This document shows, piece after piece, positions 1 to 8,571 of a stretch of DNA of 64,000 nucleotides; within the stretch, counting starts at the first letter, position 1; each line of letters starts with the position of its first letter. Origin of the DNA: Bradyrhizobium liaoningense. Lineage in GTDB: Bacteria > Pseudomonadota > Alphaproteobacteria > Rhizobiales > Xanthobacteraceae. Below the pieces are notes generated by a model. That model saw nothing but the letters and a program-made list of their open reading frames with translations, did not search any database and was not told the origin of the DNA. The position numbers and the translations under genes were made by a program. Location of the stretch: contig NZ_JAFCJM010000027.1 of assembly GCF_018130955.1 (NCBI RefSeq), positions 31,579 through 95,578 of the forward strand. The letters run 5' to 3'.

Positions 1-165
1 CCCAGCCCTCCCCCGCAAGGGGGGAGGGAGCGCAGCGGAGCGTGCGGCAATCGGCGAAGAAACTCGCTGACATAGCTTCAGAAAGTAATGGAGGCACGAC
101 CGTCTCCGTTCCCTCCCCCCTTGCGGGGGAGGGTCAGGGAGAGGGGTACCCCGGGCGAGATGCTG
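1..165. repeat. Palindromic repeat inside the ligase reading frame
   Basis: Two inverted G/C-rich arms, at about 6-28 (CCCTCCCCCGCAAGGGGGG) and about 111-134 (its reverse complement with one base difference), flank about 80 bases. Each arm is itself a hairpin. The same kind of element occurs intergenically at 3696-3835 and in short form at 56946-56970. Here it is read through in frame by the ligase gene. Confidence 0.7.
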
Positions 166-1547
166 ATGCAGCGCCTCGCAATCACAACAACCCGCCCCCT
201 CCAACCCTCACCGAGGTCGTCACCACGCTGCGCACGCTCGGCAAGACCGAGCTGCCAAAGCAGCTCGAACGCTGGCTGGACGAGCTCGACGAGACTGGCC
301 GCTGGGCGCTGCTCAAGCTCGTCACCGGTGCGCTCCGCATCGGCATCTCTGCGCGGCTCGCCAAGACGGCCGCGGCTGCGCTCGGCGACAAAGACGCGCA
401 CGAGGTCGAGCTGATCTGGCCGGGCCTTGCCCCGCCCTACACCGATCTCTTCGCCTGGCTGGAGGGCTGCGCGGAAAAGCCGCTCAATCGCGATCCGGCG
501 CCGTTCCGCCCGGTGATGCTGGCGCATGCGATTGAGGATACCGACTTCCAAAACCTCGATCCCGCCGACTACATCGCCGAATGGAAGTGGGACGGCATCC
601 GCGTGCAGGCCGTCGCCGGGCATGATGCACGCGGGTACGTGACGGCGCGGCTCTATTCGCGCACCGGCGAGGACATCACGGGGAGCTTTCCGGATCTCGT
701 GCCGGCGCTGCGCCTGCCGGGCGCCATCGACGGCGAGCTCTTGATCGTGCGCGACGGTCGGGTGCAGAGTTTTAACGTCCTGCAGCAGCGGCTCAATCGC
801 AAACTGGTCTCGCCAAAGCTGATCAAGGAGTATCCGATCCGTTTGCGCGCCTATGATCTGCTCGGCGACGACGAGAACGATCTGCGCGAGCTGCCCTTCG
901 CGGAGCGCCGCGCGCATCTCGAAACTTTTGTCAAAAAGCTCGGCGATGTCAGGATCGACTTGTCGCCGACCGTCCCCTTCGACAGCTGGGACGCGCTCAC
1001 GGCCGCGCGTGCCGATCCGGCGAGCGCGGGTGCAGGCGAGGATGCGGATGCCGTCGAAGGCGTCATGCTGAAGCGGCGCGATGCGCCTTATTTGCCGGGG
1101 CGGCCCAAGGGACAGTGGTGGAAGTGGAAGCGCGACCCGCATCTTATTGACGCCGTGCTGATGTATGCGCAGCGCGGCCACGGCAAGCGCTCGTCCTTTT
1201 ATTCCGACTATACGTTTGGTGTCTGGACCCAAGGCGAAAATGGCGACGAGCTGGTGCCGGTCGGCAAAGCCTATTTCGGCTTCACGGATGAGGAGCTCTT
1301 GCAGATCGACCGATTCGTCCGCCGCAACACCACTGAAAAGTTCGGCCCCGTCCGCCATGTCGTGCACGAGCCGGACAAGGGGCTGGTGCTTGAAGTTGCC
1401 TTCGAAGGCCTGCAGCGCTCGCCGCGGCACAAATCCGGCGTCGCGATGCGCTTTCCCCGCATCAGCCGGCTGCGCTGGGACAAGCCGCCGCGCGAGGCGG
1501 ACCGGCTGGAGACGCTGGAGCGGATGCTGAAGGCGGAAGCGGCGTGA
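3..1547 (+). CDS. ATP-dependent DNA ligase, 5' end outside the window
   Basis: Nick-sealing DNA ligase that uses ATP. Counting from the GTG at 42, the adenylation motif EWKWDGIR puts the AMP-accepting lysine at about residue 182. The nucleotidyltransferase domain (about 155-370) is followed by an OB-fold domain ending near 490. The stretch LTEVVTTLRTLGKTELPKQL (from residue 56) is the later part of the N-terminal DNA-binding domain, so the first part of that domain must lie upstream. The frame stays open from base 3, so the GTG at 42 is unlikely to be the true start. Residues before about 50 are low-complexity sequence encoded by a palindromic repeat (PSPLAGEGQGEG). The gene may be intact with a repeat-encoded linker, or it may be a 5'-damaged copy. 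Family assignment is firm; the start is unknown. Confidence 0.85.
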   Translation, partial: QPSPARGEGAQRSVRQSAKKLADIASESNGGTTVSVPSPLAGEGQGEGYPGRDADAAPRNHNNPPPPTLTEVVTTLRTLGKTELPKQLERWLDELDETGRWALLKLVTGALRIGISARLAKTAAAALGDKDAHEVELIWPGLAPPYTDLFAWLEGCAEKPLNRDPAPFRPVMLAHAIEDTDFQNLDPADYIAEWKWDGIRVQAVAGHDARGYVTARLYSRTGEDITGSFPDLVPALRLPGAIDGELLIVRDGRVQSFNVLQQRLNRKLVSPKLIKEYPIRLRAYDLLGDDENDLRELPFAERRAHLETFVKKLGDVRIDLSPTVPFDSWDALTAARADPASAGAGEDADAVEGVMLKRRDAPYLPGRPKGQWWKWKRDPHLIDAVLMYAQRGHGKRSSFYSDYTFGVWTQGENGDELVPVGKAYFGFTDEELLQIDRFVRRNTTEKFGPVRHVVHEPDKGLVLEVAFEGLQRSPRHKSGVAMRFPRISRLRWDKPPREADRLETLERMLKAEAA

Positions 1548-1932
1548 AAGTTGGGTCCGCCACCGGCCGGCGCAAAGCCAGCGAGCGTATGCGCAGAGAA
1601 CCAGCAATCGGTCCCGGCGGCGGACGCGCCTGTGTCTTAGCCGAGCTTCGCGTGATGAGAATTGACAGCCATTCACATGCGCAAAGTAGAGCGCGCTTTG
1701 CGCCGAAGCTGTTGCTTTCCTGCGACATTTCCTCGAACCATGGTTAGCGATGTTTCAGTCTGGAAACGTTGTCGCGAGAGGCGCGCGATTGCGGCTCGCC
1801 AGGCTGGACCGGTTAACCATGGCGCCCCCTTGATATTAAAATGCGGTAAGCTGATTGACGGACGCACGCGGGTTCCCCATGTGCCTCGCCGTGACCTATA
1901 ATGCGGGCCGATCCCGCGAGGAGTTTTCAGCG
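1548..1932. other. Intergenic region without a supported gene
   Basis: 385 bases between the ligase stop and the DUF6460 start. Short reading frames here have no recognisable protein character. The only structure noted is a 9-bp inverted repeat, CCATGGTTA at 1738-1746 and TAACCATGG at 1814-1822. The promoter of the DUF6460 gene should lie in the right part, but I could not assign boxes with confidence. Confidence 0.5.
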
Positions 1933-2235
1933 ATGACCAACGACGTCAGAGATTTGCCGGCAAGCCGCGACGGCCTGTACCGCTTTCTCGGCGGCTCGCC
2001 CCTGTCGGTCGCGTTTCGGCTGATCCTGCTCTCCATCCTGGTCGGCGTCGTGCTGGCCGCGATCGGCTTCGATCCCTGGAATATCATTCACAGCATCCGC
2101 CTGCTGTTCCAGCGTCTCTGGGATCTCGGCTTCGACGCGGTCAACTGGCTGTGGCGCTACTTCCTGCTCGGCGCGGTCATCGTGATCCCGATCTGGTTCT
2201 TGTCGCGCCTGTTTGGCACGCCGCGGGGCCGGTAG
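1933..2235 (+). CDS. Small inner-membrane protein (DUF6460-like)
   Basis: A 100-residue protein with two hydrophobic spans, about 25-50 (VAFRLILLSILVGVVLAAIG) and about 72-94 (YFLLGAVIVIPIWFLSRLFG). It has a short polar N-terminus and a basic C-terminus. It resembles the DUF6460 small membrane proteins common in Bradyrhizobium; their function is unknown. I chose the ATG at 1933 because GCGAGGAG lies about 10 bases upstream, rather than the longer in-frame start at 1855, whose extra residues look non-coding. It stands alone, followed by a repeat. Confidence 0.75.
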   Translation: MTNDVRDLPASRDGLYRFLGGSPLSVAFRLILLSILVGVVLAAIGFDPWNIIHSIRLLFQRLWDLGFDAVNWLWRYFLLGAVIVIPIWFLSRLFGTPRGR

Positions 2236-2243
2236 GTCGTTTT

Positions 2244-2290
2244 GAGCATGATCTTTTCGGAAAACCGCTTCACACTTTTCCGGATCATGC
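2244..2290. repeat. Dispersed palindromic element (GAGCATGATC type), copy 1
   Basis: Inverted repeat with GCATGATC...CGGAAAA on the left and TTTTCCGGATCATGC on the right. A nearly identical copy (one deletion and two substitutions) lies at 58796-58840 in the sox operon. I recognise this as a repeat abundant in Bradyrhizobium intergenic regions. It follows the DUF6460 stop. Confidence 0.85.
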
Positions 2291-2373
2291 CTGGGAGTCC
2301 GCAGCCGGTGCAATTGGGCTATGTCGGCTGCGGAGATGCATTCGGACCACGCGGCAGGTAGATCTGCCTGACC

Positions 2374-3756
2374 ATGCACGCTCCCGTCCATCCCAAGGTC
2401 ACGACACGCCAGATGTTCGCCATCGCAGGTCCTGCGATGGTGGCGAACCTCACCACGCCGCTGATCGGTGTCGTCTCGACCACCGCGATCGGACGCCTGG
2501 ACGATGCCGCGCTGCTCGGCGGCGTCGCGATGGCGTCGGTCATCTTCGACTGCCTGTTCTGGCTGTTCGCTTTCCTGCGCATCTCGACGCTCGCTTTCAC
2601 CGCACAGGCGATGGGCGCGGGCGAAACGCACGAGTTTGGCGCGATCCTGATGCGTGGCCTCGCCGTCGCCGGCCTGATCGGCGTAGCCCTGATCGCGCTG
2701 CAACTGCCGCTCGCCGCAATCCTGTTCAGCCTGATGGGCGGCAGCGAGGGCGTGACGCGCGCGGCAAAAACCTACTTCATGGTCCGGATCTGGTCGGCGC
2801 CGCTCGCGCTCGCCAACTACGTCATCCTCGGCTGGCTGGTCGGACAGGCCCGCGCCAACCAGGCGCTTCTGCTCCAGATCGCGATCAACCTCATCAATAT
2901 GGCCGCAACCGTGCTGCTGGTGCTTGTCTATCACCAGGGCATCGCCGGCGCGGCGATCGCGGCCGTCTTCGCCGAGGCAGTCGGCGTCGGCCTCGGAGTC
3001 ATCGTCTGCCGGCAACTGGCGAAGGACGGCTTTGCCGTCTCGCGTGCGCGCCTGTTCGACCGCGACGCGCTGATGCGGATGCTGTCGGTCAACCGCGACA
3101 TCATGGTGCGCACCGCGGCGCTGATCACCGTGTTCCTGTTTTTTACCGCCAAGGGCGCGCGCGCCGGCGACGTGACGCTGGCGGCCAACGCCGTGCTCAA
3201 CAACTTCCTGCTGGTCAGCGCCTTCTTCCTCGACGGGTTTGCCAATGCGGCACAGCAGCTCTGCGGACGGGCCTATGGCGCGCGCGACGCCCGTGGCTTT
3301 GCCGATGCGACGCGGCTGGTCCTGTCGTGGGGTATCGGCTTTGCGCTGGTCGTCGCGGCCCTGTTCGCGCTGTTCGGCCCGGTGCTGATCGACCTGATGA
3401 CCGCGAGCGCCGAGGTGCGGCGCGTGGCGCGCGACTTCCTCGTGTTCATCATCCTGGCGCCGCTGCCCGGCGCCTTCGCTTTCGGATTCGACGGCATCTA
3501 TGGCGGCGCCACCTGGGCGCGCGAGATGCGCGATCTGATGCTGGCCTCGCTTGCGATCTTCCTCATTGCCTGGTGGGCGCTGAGCAGCTTCGGCAATGCC
3601 GGGCTGTGGAGCGCAATGATCGCCTTCTATGTCGGGCGCAGCGGCCTGCAGGGCGCGCGCTACCGGGCGCTGTACAAGGCGTCGTTCTTGTCTTCTCCTT
3701 CTCCCCGCTTGCGGGGAGAAGGTCGGGATGAGGGGGAGTCTCCGCAGGGACGGTGA
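2374..3756 (+). CDS. MATE family efflux transporter
   Basis: A 460-residue, roughly 12-span membrane protein of the multidrug and toxic compound extrusion family. It exports cationic or amphipathic compounds in exchange for H+ or Na+. Family features are the N-terminal IAGPAMVANLTTPLIGVV segment, repeated half-domains, and the central QARANQALLLQIAINLINM stretch. The last roughly 20 residues (from SSPSPRLRGEG) are encoded by a palindromic repeat that supplies the stop codon, so the ancestral protein probably ended near 3690. There is no partner gene next to it; it converges with pyrD across the repeat. Substrate unknown. Confidence 0.9.
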   Translation: MHAPVHPKVTTRQMFAIAGPAMVANLTTPLIGVVSTTAIGRLDDAALLGGVAMASVIFDCLFWLFAFLRISTLAFTAQAMGAGETHEFGAILMRGLAVAGLIGVALIALQLPLAAILFSLMGGSEGVTRAAKTYFMVRIWSAPLALANYVILGWLVGQARANQALLLQIAINLINMAATVLLVLVYHQGIAGAAIAAVFAEAVGVGLGVIVCRQLAKDGFAVSRARLFDRDALMRMLSVNRDIMVRTAALITVFLFFTAKGARAGDVTLAANAVLNNFLLVSAFFLDGFANAAQQLCGRAYGARDARGFADATRLVLSWGIGFALVVAALFALFGPVLIDLMTASAEVRRVARDFLVFIILAPLPGAFAFGFDGIYGGATWAREMRDLMLASLAIFLIAWWALSSFGNAGLWSAMIAFYVGRSGLQGARYRALYKASFLSSPSPRLRGEGRDEGESPQGR

Positions 3757-3835
3757 GAGTTGGACTCGCGGAGAGTCCCCCTCACCCGGATTGCTTCGCA
3801 ATCCGACCTCTCCCCGCAAGCGGGGCGAGGTGAAG
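3696..3835. repeat. Large palindromic repeat between convergent genes
   Basis: The left arm starts near 3699 with CTTCTCCCCGCTTGCGGGGA. The right arm ends near 3831 with CCTCTCCCCGCAAGCGGGG. The centre carries the inverted pair GGGGGAGTCTCCGC / GCGGAGAGTCCCCC, and a small hairpin GGATTGCTTCGCAATCC lies at about 3788. It sits between the MATE and pyrD 3' ends, where it could act as a bidirectional terminator. It belongs to the same family as the element in the ligase gene. Confidence 0.85.
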
Positions 3836-3840
3836 AGCAG

Positions 3841-4938
3841 CTACAGCGTCGGCCAGTCCTCGGCCGTGAGCGTCGCTGCATCCGCGCCGACGATCTCCGA
3901 GAGCGAGTCGCGCCCCGTCCGCAAGAGCGTCGAGGCGAGGTCGCGCTTGATGTCCTCGACGAGGCCAAGGCCCTTGTAGACCAGCGAGGAATAGAGCTGG
4001 ATCAGGCTCGCGCCGGCGCGGATCTTCGTCAGCGCCGCGCCTCCGGAATCGATGCCGCCGACGCCGATCAGCGGGAACGCGCCTTCGACGCGCACATAGG
4101 TTTCCGCGACCATGCGCGTGGATAGGCGGAACAACGGCCGGCCCGACAGGCCGCCCTGCTCCGTGGCGCGCATCCGCTCGCGCAGCGTCGCGGGCCGCGC
4201 GATCGTGGTGTTCGACACGATCATGCCGTCGACCTTGCGCGAGCGCGCGATATGCACAACGTCGTCGAGCTGCGCGAGGCTCAGGTCAGGCGCGATCTTG
4301 AGCAGCACCGGCGTGTCGCCGGCCTTCTGCCGGACTCGCTCGCGCGCGTCGATCACTTTTGCGAGGAGGTCGTCAAGCAACGCGCCTTCCTGGAGGTTGC
4401 GCAGGCCCGGCGTGTTCGGCGAGGAGATGTTGACGGTGAAATAGCTCGCGACCGGTGCAAAGGTCTCGATCAGCTTGACGTAATCGGCGACGCGATCGGG
4501 CGAATCCTTGTTGGCACCGACATTGACGCCGACGATGCCGCCGTTCTGCGCGCGTGCCGCGAGCCGCCGCAACGCGGCCTCGGCGCCGTCATTGTTAAAA
4601 CCCATGCGGTTGATGACGGCCTCGTCGCGCTCGAGGCGAAACAGACGTGGCCGCGGATTGCCGGCTTGAGGCTTGGGCGTCACCGAGCCGATCTCGACGA
4701 AGCCGAAGCCGAGCCGTAAGAGCGCATCCGGCACTTCCGCGCTCTTGTCGAAGCCCGCGGCAAGGCCGACCGGATTGGGGAAGTTGAGCCCGAAGGCGCG
4801 CACCGCGAGTTTTGGATCGTCGGCCCGCGGCTTGACCGGCGGCAGGAAGCGCAAGCCCTGGATCGCGAGCCGATGCGCATCCTCGGGATCGAGCCAGCGC
4901 AGCACCGGCAGCGAGAGAGCGTCGAAGGCACGGATCAA
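3841..4938 (-). CDS. pyrD: Quinone-dependent dihydroorotate dehydrogenase (class 2)
   Basis: Oxidises dihydroorotate to orotate at the membrane with quinone as acceptor, the fourth step of pyrimidine synthesis. The 365-residue length and N-terminal amphipathic helix region (1-40) fit class 2. The FMN-barrel motif NPVGLAAGFDKSAEV is at about 55-69. The catalytic serine is the second serine of NISSPNTPGLR (about residue 173). The phosphate-binding GVGGIDSGGAAL segment is near 290. Its start overlaps the upstream DUF952 gene by four bases (ATGA), so the two are translationally coupled. Confidence 0.97.
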   Translation of the reverse strand: MIRAFDALSLPVLRWLDPEDAHRLAIQGLRFLPPVKPRADDPKLAVRAFGLNFPNPVGLAAGFDKSAEVPDALLRLGFGFVEIGSVTPKPQAGNPRPRLFRLERDEAVINRMGFNNDGAEAALRRLAARAQNGGIVGVNVGANKDSPDRVADYVKLIETFAPVASYFTVNISSPNTPGLRNLQEGALLDDLLAKVIDARERVRQKAGDTPVLLKIAPDLSLAQLDDVVHIARSRKVDGMIVSNTTIARPATLRERMRATEQGGLSGRPLFRLSTRMVAETYVRVEGAFPLIGVGGIDSGGAALTKIRAGASLIQLYSSLVYKGLGLVEDIKRDLASTLLRTGRDSLSEIVGADAATLTAEDWPTL

Positions 4939-5279
4939 GGCGCAAGCTCCGGAATGTCGTGATAGCCGTCGGAGCGCGTGTTGAGGTTGGTCACCGAGAT
5001 GACGGCGCCGAGATCGAGCTCGCCATAAAGATGCGGGAACAGCTCGTCGTTGCGCGAGCGCTCCCAGCGCAAAGCAGTGCCCAGGGCGTCGGCGTCGACC
5101 TGGACCAGGAACAGCGCGCGCTGGCCGAAAAAGTGTTTTCGCGCGGTCTCGGGAACCTGCGCCGCGGTAGACAAATGAATGTAGCCGTCGCGCACGTCAT
5201 CCGCGCTGCCGGTATAGACACCCTGCCGCTCCGCCTCCCGCCAGGCCGAAGCCGGGCAGATTTTGTAGATATTGACCAA
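4935..5279 (-). CDS. DUF952 family protein
   Basis: A 114-residue soluble protein with the DUF952 pattern: IYKICPASAW at the start, DGYIHLSTAAQV near 32-43, LVQVDA, and FPHLYGEL near 82-89. Members are structurally related to ADP-ribosyltransferase-like folds, but the biological role is unknown. The stop overlaps the pyrD start by four bases. The pairing of DUF952 with pyrD suggests co-expression, although no mechanistic link is evident. Confidence 0.9.
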   Translation of the reverse strand: MVNIYKICPASAWREAERQGVYTGSADDVRDGYIHLSTAAQVPETARKHFFGQRALFLVQVDADALGTALRWERSRNDELFPHLYGELDLGAVISVTNLNTRSDGYHDIPELAP

Positions 5280-5484
5280 TTGCTCCGAAGCCCTGTCAGC
5301 TTCTCTTTGACTCGATTGGGTTTTTTGGGCCGCGGCAGCAAAGCCGCGGTCCGGGAAAGCCGGCCGCGACCGTAAAGGGGGGCCCTCCCGAACTCAAGAC
5401 TTGGCTGCCTCCTCTTGCACGGAAAACGGAAAACCGGTTGATTTGAGGCAGATATTCCTAACTCGCGACAGGCTGGACCTTAAG

Positions 5485-6138
5485 ATGGTCAAACAGGCCA
5501 AAGCGCAGAGGATGCTAACCCACGATCAGATCTGGGGCGCGCTGGATCGGCTGGCGGAGCGCGCCGGTCTGTCACCCTCCGGACTCGCCAAGCGCGCCGG
5601 CCTCGATCCCACCACCTTCAACAAGAGCAAGCGCGTCACGCCTGACGGTCGCGAGCGCTGGCCCTCGACCGAGTCGATCGCGAAGGCGCTGGCGGCTGCG
5701 GGCTCCTCGATCGAGACCTTTGTGAAGCTGATCGGCGACGGCGCGGGTGACGGCCGCTCGGTGCCGCTGATCAGCTTCGCGCAGGCCGGCAATACCGGCT
5801 ATTTCGACGAGCTCGGCCTGCCCTCGGGCAAGGGCTGGGATCAGGTCGCCCTGCCGTCGGCCGAAGACGATCACACCTTTGCGCTCGAGATCTCAGGCGA
5901 TGCGCTGGCCCCCGCCTATCGCGACGGCGATATCATCGTTGTGTCGCCGGCCACGCCGGTCCGGCGCGGCGACCGCGTCGTGGTCAAGACCAAGGCGGGC
6001 GAGCTGATGGTCAAGGCCTTGAAGCGCCGTACCGCGAAGGTGCTGGAGCTCGCCGCGCTCGATCCCGCACAAGCCGAACGCACGCTGGGTGTGAGCGACG
6101 TCGCATGGATCGCGCGGATCGTGTGGGCGAGCCAATAG
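5485..6138 (+). CDS. HTH regulator with S24 (LexA/CI-type) domain lacking the catalytic serine
   Basis: A 217-residue protein counted from the ATG at 5485. The N-terminal helix-turn-helix is in the region LAERAGLSPSGLAKRAGLDP. The C-terminal S24 peptidase fold contains ISGDALAPAYRDGDIIVVSP and later GELMVKALKRR. In LexA and CI relatives the first motif reads GDSM with a nucleophilic serine and the second carries the general-base lysine. Here the serine position is alanine and the lysine is kept, so self-cleavage is unlikely. An ATG at 5512 and a TTG at 5401 are alternative starts. It stands alone and is probably a repressor whose signal is not DNA-damage-driven autolysis. Confidence 0.85.
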   Translation: MVKQAKAQRMLTHDQIWGALDRLAERAGLSPSGLAKRAGLDPTTFNKSKRVTPDGRERWPSTESIAKALAAAGSSIETFVKLIGDGAGDGRSVPLISFAQAGNTGYFDELGLPSGKGWDQVALPSAEDDHTFALEISGDALAPAYRDGDIIVVSPATPVRRGDRVVVKTKAGELMVKALKRRTAKVLELAALDPAQAERTLGVSDVAWIARIVWASQ

Positions 6139-6251
6139 ACCTTCCGGGCCATTGAGCGACCCGTCTTGACCGTCAAGCCTTGCGACTCACGGTTCCCTTC
6201 ACATAGGTTGCGCCGGCATCACGAATCAACTTCATGCCAGGGGGACATCCA

Positions 6252-7004
6252 GTGAATCGTCGCGACGCGCTCAAGGCCTTTGCGGCCCTTGCCCTTTGCC
6301 CGCTGTGCAAGCCGGCTTTCGCCGCGGAAGGCGCGCATTGGAGCTATGAGGGTGGAAACGGCCCGGCGAAATGGGGCGATCTCGATGCGGCCAACAAGGC
6401 CTGCTCGATCGGCGCGCAGCAGTCGCCGATCGACATCGATCATCCGATCAAGTCGCAACTGCCCACGCTGAAGCTGAGCTGGCCGAAATCCGCCGAGACC
6501 ATCGTCAACAACGGCCATACGATCCAGCTCAATTTCGCCGAAGGCGGCACGCTGACGCTCGGCGACGTCAAATACAAGCTGTTGCAGGTGCACTTTCATC
6601 GGCCGAGCGAGCACACCATCGCGGGCAAGAATTTTCCGATGGAGGCACATTTCGTCCATCGCGCCGACGGTGGCGGGCTCGCCGTCGTCGGCGTGCTGAT
6701 GGCTGAGGGCAAGCCGAACGCCGCGTTCAGCAAAATCGTCAAGACCATGCCGGCGAGCGAAGGCCCCGCGATCAAGGCGGACGCCGGATTCAATCCGGGC
6801 GCGCTGCTGCCGCAAAAACTCGGCTACTACCGCTATACGGGCTCGCTCACGACACCGCCCTGCTCGGAAATCGTCGAGTGGCTGGTGCTGGCCGACCCGG
6901 TTTCGGTCGCGGCGACGGACGTGGCCGCGTTCGCAAAGCTCTATCCGATGAACGCCCGCCCCGTGCAGAAGGACAACCGCCGCTTCGTGCTGCGCTCGAG
7001 CTGA
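6252..7004 (+). CDS. Alpha-type carbonic anhydrase, exported
   Basis: Hydrates CO2 to bicarbonate in the periplasm. The GTG at 6252 is preferred over the ATG at 6234 because AGGGGGA lies 7 bases upstream. It gives a 250-residue precursor with an RRDALKAF twin-arginine-like motif and cleavage after about residue 24 (PAFA-AEG). The alpha-class signatures are present: QSPIDI (57-62), the zinc histidines in VHFHRPSEH (H114, H116) and EAHFVH (H133), and the C-terminal GSLTTPPCSEIVEW. Full length. It converges with the next gene, leaving only 7 bases between stops. Confidence 0.95.
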   Translation: MNRRDALKAFAALALCPLCKPAFAAEGAHWSYEGGNGPAKWGDLDAANKACSIGAQQSPIDIDHPIKSQLPTLKLSWPKSAETIVNNGHTIQLNFAEGGTLTLGDVKYKLLQVHFHRPSEHTIAGKNFPMEAHFVHRADGGGLAVVGVLMAEGKPNAAFSKIVKTMPASEGPAIKADAGFNPGALLPQKLGYYRYTGSLTTPPCSEIVEWLVLADPVSVAATDVAAFAKLYPMNARPVQKDNRRFVLRSS

Positions 7005-7011
7005 GGTCCGA

Positions 7012-7326
7012 TCAGCGCTGGAGCTCGTCGACGACGATTTCGTAATTGAAGGCCGTCTCATCAAATGTCGACAGCATGGCCTGCGCGTCGGCATCGACGA
7101 TGGCCCGCTCTGGATCGGATCCGGTGAAGGCTCTCACGCTATCGAGGCTCTGCCAGAGCGTCATCGCAAGCAGCTCAATGCCGTCACTTGTATTCCGGCG
7201 CAGGAGCTTTGCGCCGGAAAAGCCGTCGATGGCTTTGAGATGCGGCAGGACCCGGCTTGCGAAATGGTGCTGGTAGCTTGCGGCCTTCTCGCGTGTGGCG
7301 GTGGCACACCAGATGCGGGCGATCAT
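7012..7326 (-). CDS. Antibiotic-biosynthesis-monooxygenase (ABM) fold protein
   Basis: A 104-residue protein with the ferredoxin-like ABM fold pattern: MIARIWCATATREKAASYQ, then HLKAIDGFSGAKLLRR, then LLAMTLWQSLDSVRAFTG. Relatives include small cofactor-free monooxygenases and stress proteins; the substrate is unknown. I chose the ATG at 7326, one base after the acyl-CoA dehydrogenase stop, over an upstream TTG at 7338. It is the second gene of a two-gene operon. Confidence 0.75.
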   Translation of the reverse strand: MIARIWCATATREKAASYQHHFASRVLPHLKAIDGFSGAKLLRRNTSDGIELLAMTLWQSLDSVRAFTGSDPERAIVDADAQAMLSTFDETAFNYEIVVDELQR

Positions 7327-7327
7327 C

Positions 7328-8485
7328 TCATTCTCCAATGCTAGAGTAGTTCGGCTCGGACATCAGCCGCCGATTGATCACCAGGCGCTGGATCTCGGAT
7401 GTGCCTTCATAGATCTTGCAGACGCGCACGTCGCGATAGATCCGCTCGACCGGGAAGTCCTCGAGATAGCCGTAGCCGCCATGGATCTGGATCGCGGCGT
7501 TGCAGATCTCCTCGGCGGCCTCGGTGGCGAACAATTTCGCCATCGCGATCTCCTGCTGCGCTGGGCGGCCTTCGTCGCGCAGCCGCGCCGCGTGCAGGAC
7601 CATCAACTCGGCGGCCTTGAGCGAGGTTGCCATGTCGGCGAGACGGAAGCCGATCGCCTGATGCTCGATGATCGGACGACCGAAGGTGTGACGGCGCTTT
7701 GCGAAGCCAAGCGCGGCGTCCAACGCCGCGCGCGCCATCCCGACGGACTGGGCGGCAATGCCGAGCCGACCGAGCTCGAGGCTGGCAAACGCAATTTCCA
7801 GGCCCTGCCCCTCGCTGCCCAGGAGCTGATCGGCAGGGACCTCGCAATTCTCGAACCGGATCTCGCAATGATCGCCCGAGCGCTGGCCCATGGTGTGCTG
7901 GACCTGCGAGACGACGTAGCCGGGCGTTGCGGTCGGCACGACGAAGGCTGCGACGCGATGCTTCGGCGCATCCGGCGCGGTCACCGCAAAGGCGATCACC
8001 AGATCGGCCGTGCCGCCGGAGGTGATGAAATGCTTGGTGCCGTTCAGGACGAATTTGCCGCCTTCACGCCGTGCCTGCGTCTTGAGTGCCGCCGCATCCG
8101 ACCCGGCATCAGGCTCGGTGAGACAGAAGGCGCCGAGCAGCCGGCCTTCGGCCAGCGGCCGGAGAAACCTCTGCTGCTGGTCCTCCGTCCCGAAACGGCA
8201 GAGGGATCCGCACACCAGACCATTGTGCACCTGCAGCGCGGTCGATGCTGCGCCGTCGGCGGCAGCGACCTCAATGATGGCGAGTACATAGGCGACGTGA
8301 TCGGCTTCCATGCCGCCGAGTTGCGCAGGTACCAGCATGCCCATCAGTCCGAGCTCGGCCAGTCCGGCAAAGGCCTGTCTTGGAAATCTTCGCTCACGGT
8401 CCCGTTGCGCGGCGCCGGGCAGGAGTTCCCGTTCGGCAAACCGACGCGCGAGGCTGCGAAGGTCTCGTTGCTGCTCTTTCAGCAC
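7328..8485 (-). CDS. Acyl-CoA dehydrogenase
   Basis: FAD-dependent alpha,beta-dehydrogenation of an acyl-CoA, passing electrons to ETF. From the GTG at 8485 it is 385 residues, the normal family length, with GGGGGAGG about 10 bases upstream; the longer frame to 8683 runs through the AraC promoter and is rejected. Motifs: CLTEPDAGSDAAALKT (FAD/substrate loop), KFVLNGTKHFITSGG, IQIHGGYGYLEDFPVER, and KIYEGTSEIQR with the catalytic glutamate typical of short-chain enzymes. It is divergent from the AraC gene, which probably controls it. Confidence 0.93.
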   Translation of the reverse strand: MLKEQQRDLRSLARRFAERELLPGAAQRDRERRFPRQAFAGLAELGLMGMLVPAQLGGMEADHVAYVLAIIEVAAADGAASTALQVHNGLVCGSLCRFGTEDQQQRFLRPLAEGRLLGAFCLTEPDAGSDAAALKTQARREGGKFVLNGTKHFITSGGTADLVIAFAVTAPDAPKHRVAAFVVPTATPGYVVSQVQHTMGQRSGDHCEIRFENCEVPADQLLGSEGQGLEIAFASLELGRLGIAAQSVGMARAALDAALGFAKRRHTFGRPIIEHQAIGFRLADMATSLKAAELMVLHAARLRDEGRPAQQEIAMAKLFATEAAEEICNAAIQIHGGYGYLEDFPVERIYRDVRVCKIYEGTSEIQRLVINRRLMSEPNYSSIGE

Positions 8486-8571
8486 GTCCAGAATCCTCCC
8501 CCGCCTCACTGAAGCGGCGGCGATGGGGCCGTTTCGTTTCCTTGCGCAGGATGGCGGACCGGCATCGGGAC

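Noticed and set aside
78..1676. Minus-strand frame opposite the ligase
   Set aside because: Composition is arginine-rich and non-protein-like; the ligase on the plus strand has clear motifs.
1927..3819. Long minus-strand open frame opposite the MATE gene (630 codons)
   Set aside because: Its translation is Arg/Gln/His/Asp-rich with no hydrophobic core, the usual mirror of a GC-rich membrane gene. The plus strand is clearly MATE.
5343..5362. CCGCGG-N8-CCGCGG as a regulatory palindrome
   Set aside because: CCGCGG is self-complementary and common in GC-rich DNA; it is not tied to a clear promoter.
7295..8512. Plus-strand frame opposite the acyl-CoA dehydrogenase
   Set aside because: Shadow of the real minus-strand gene; no family features.
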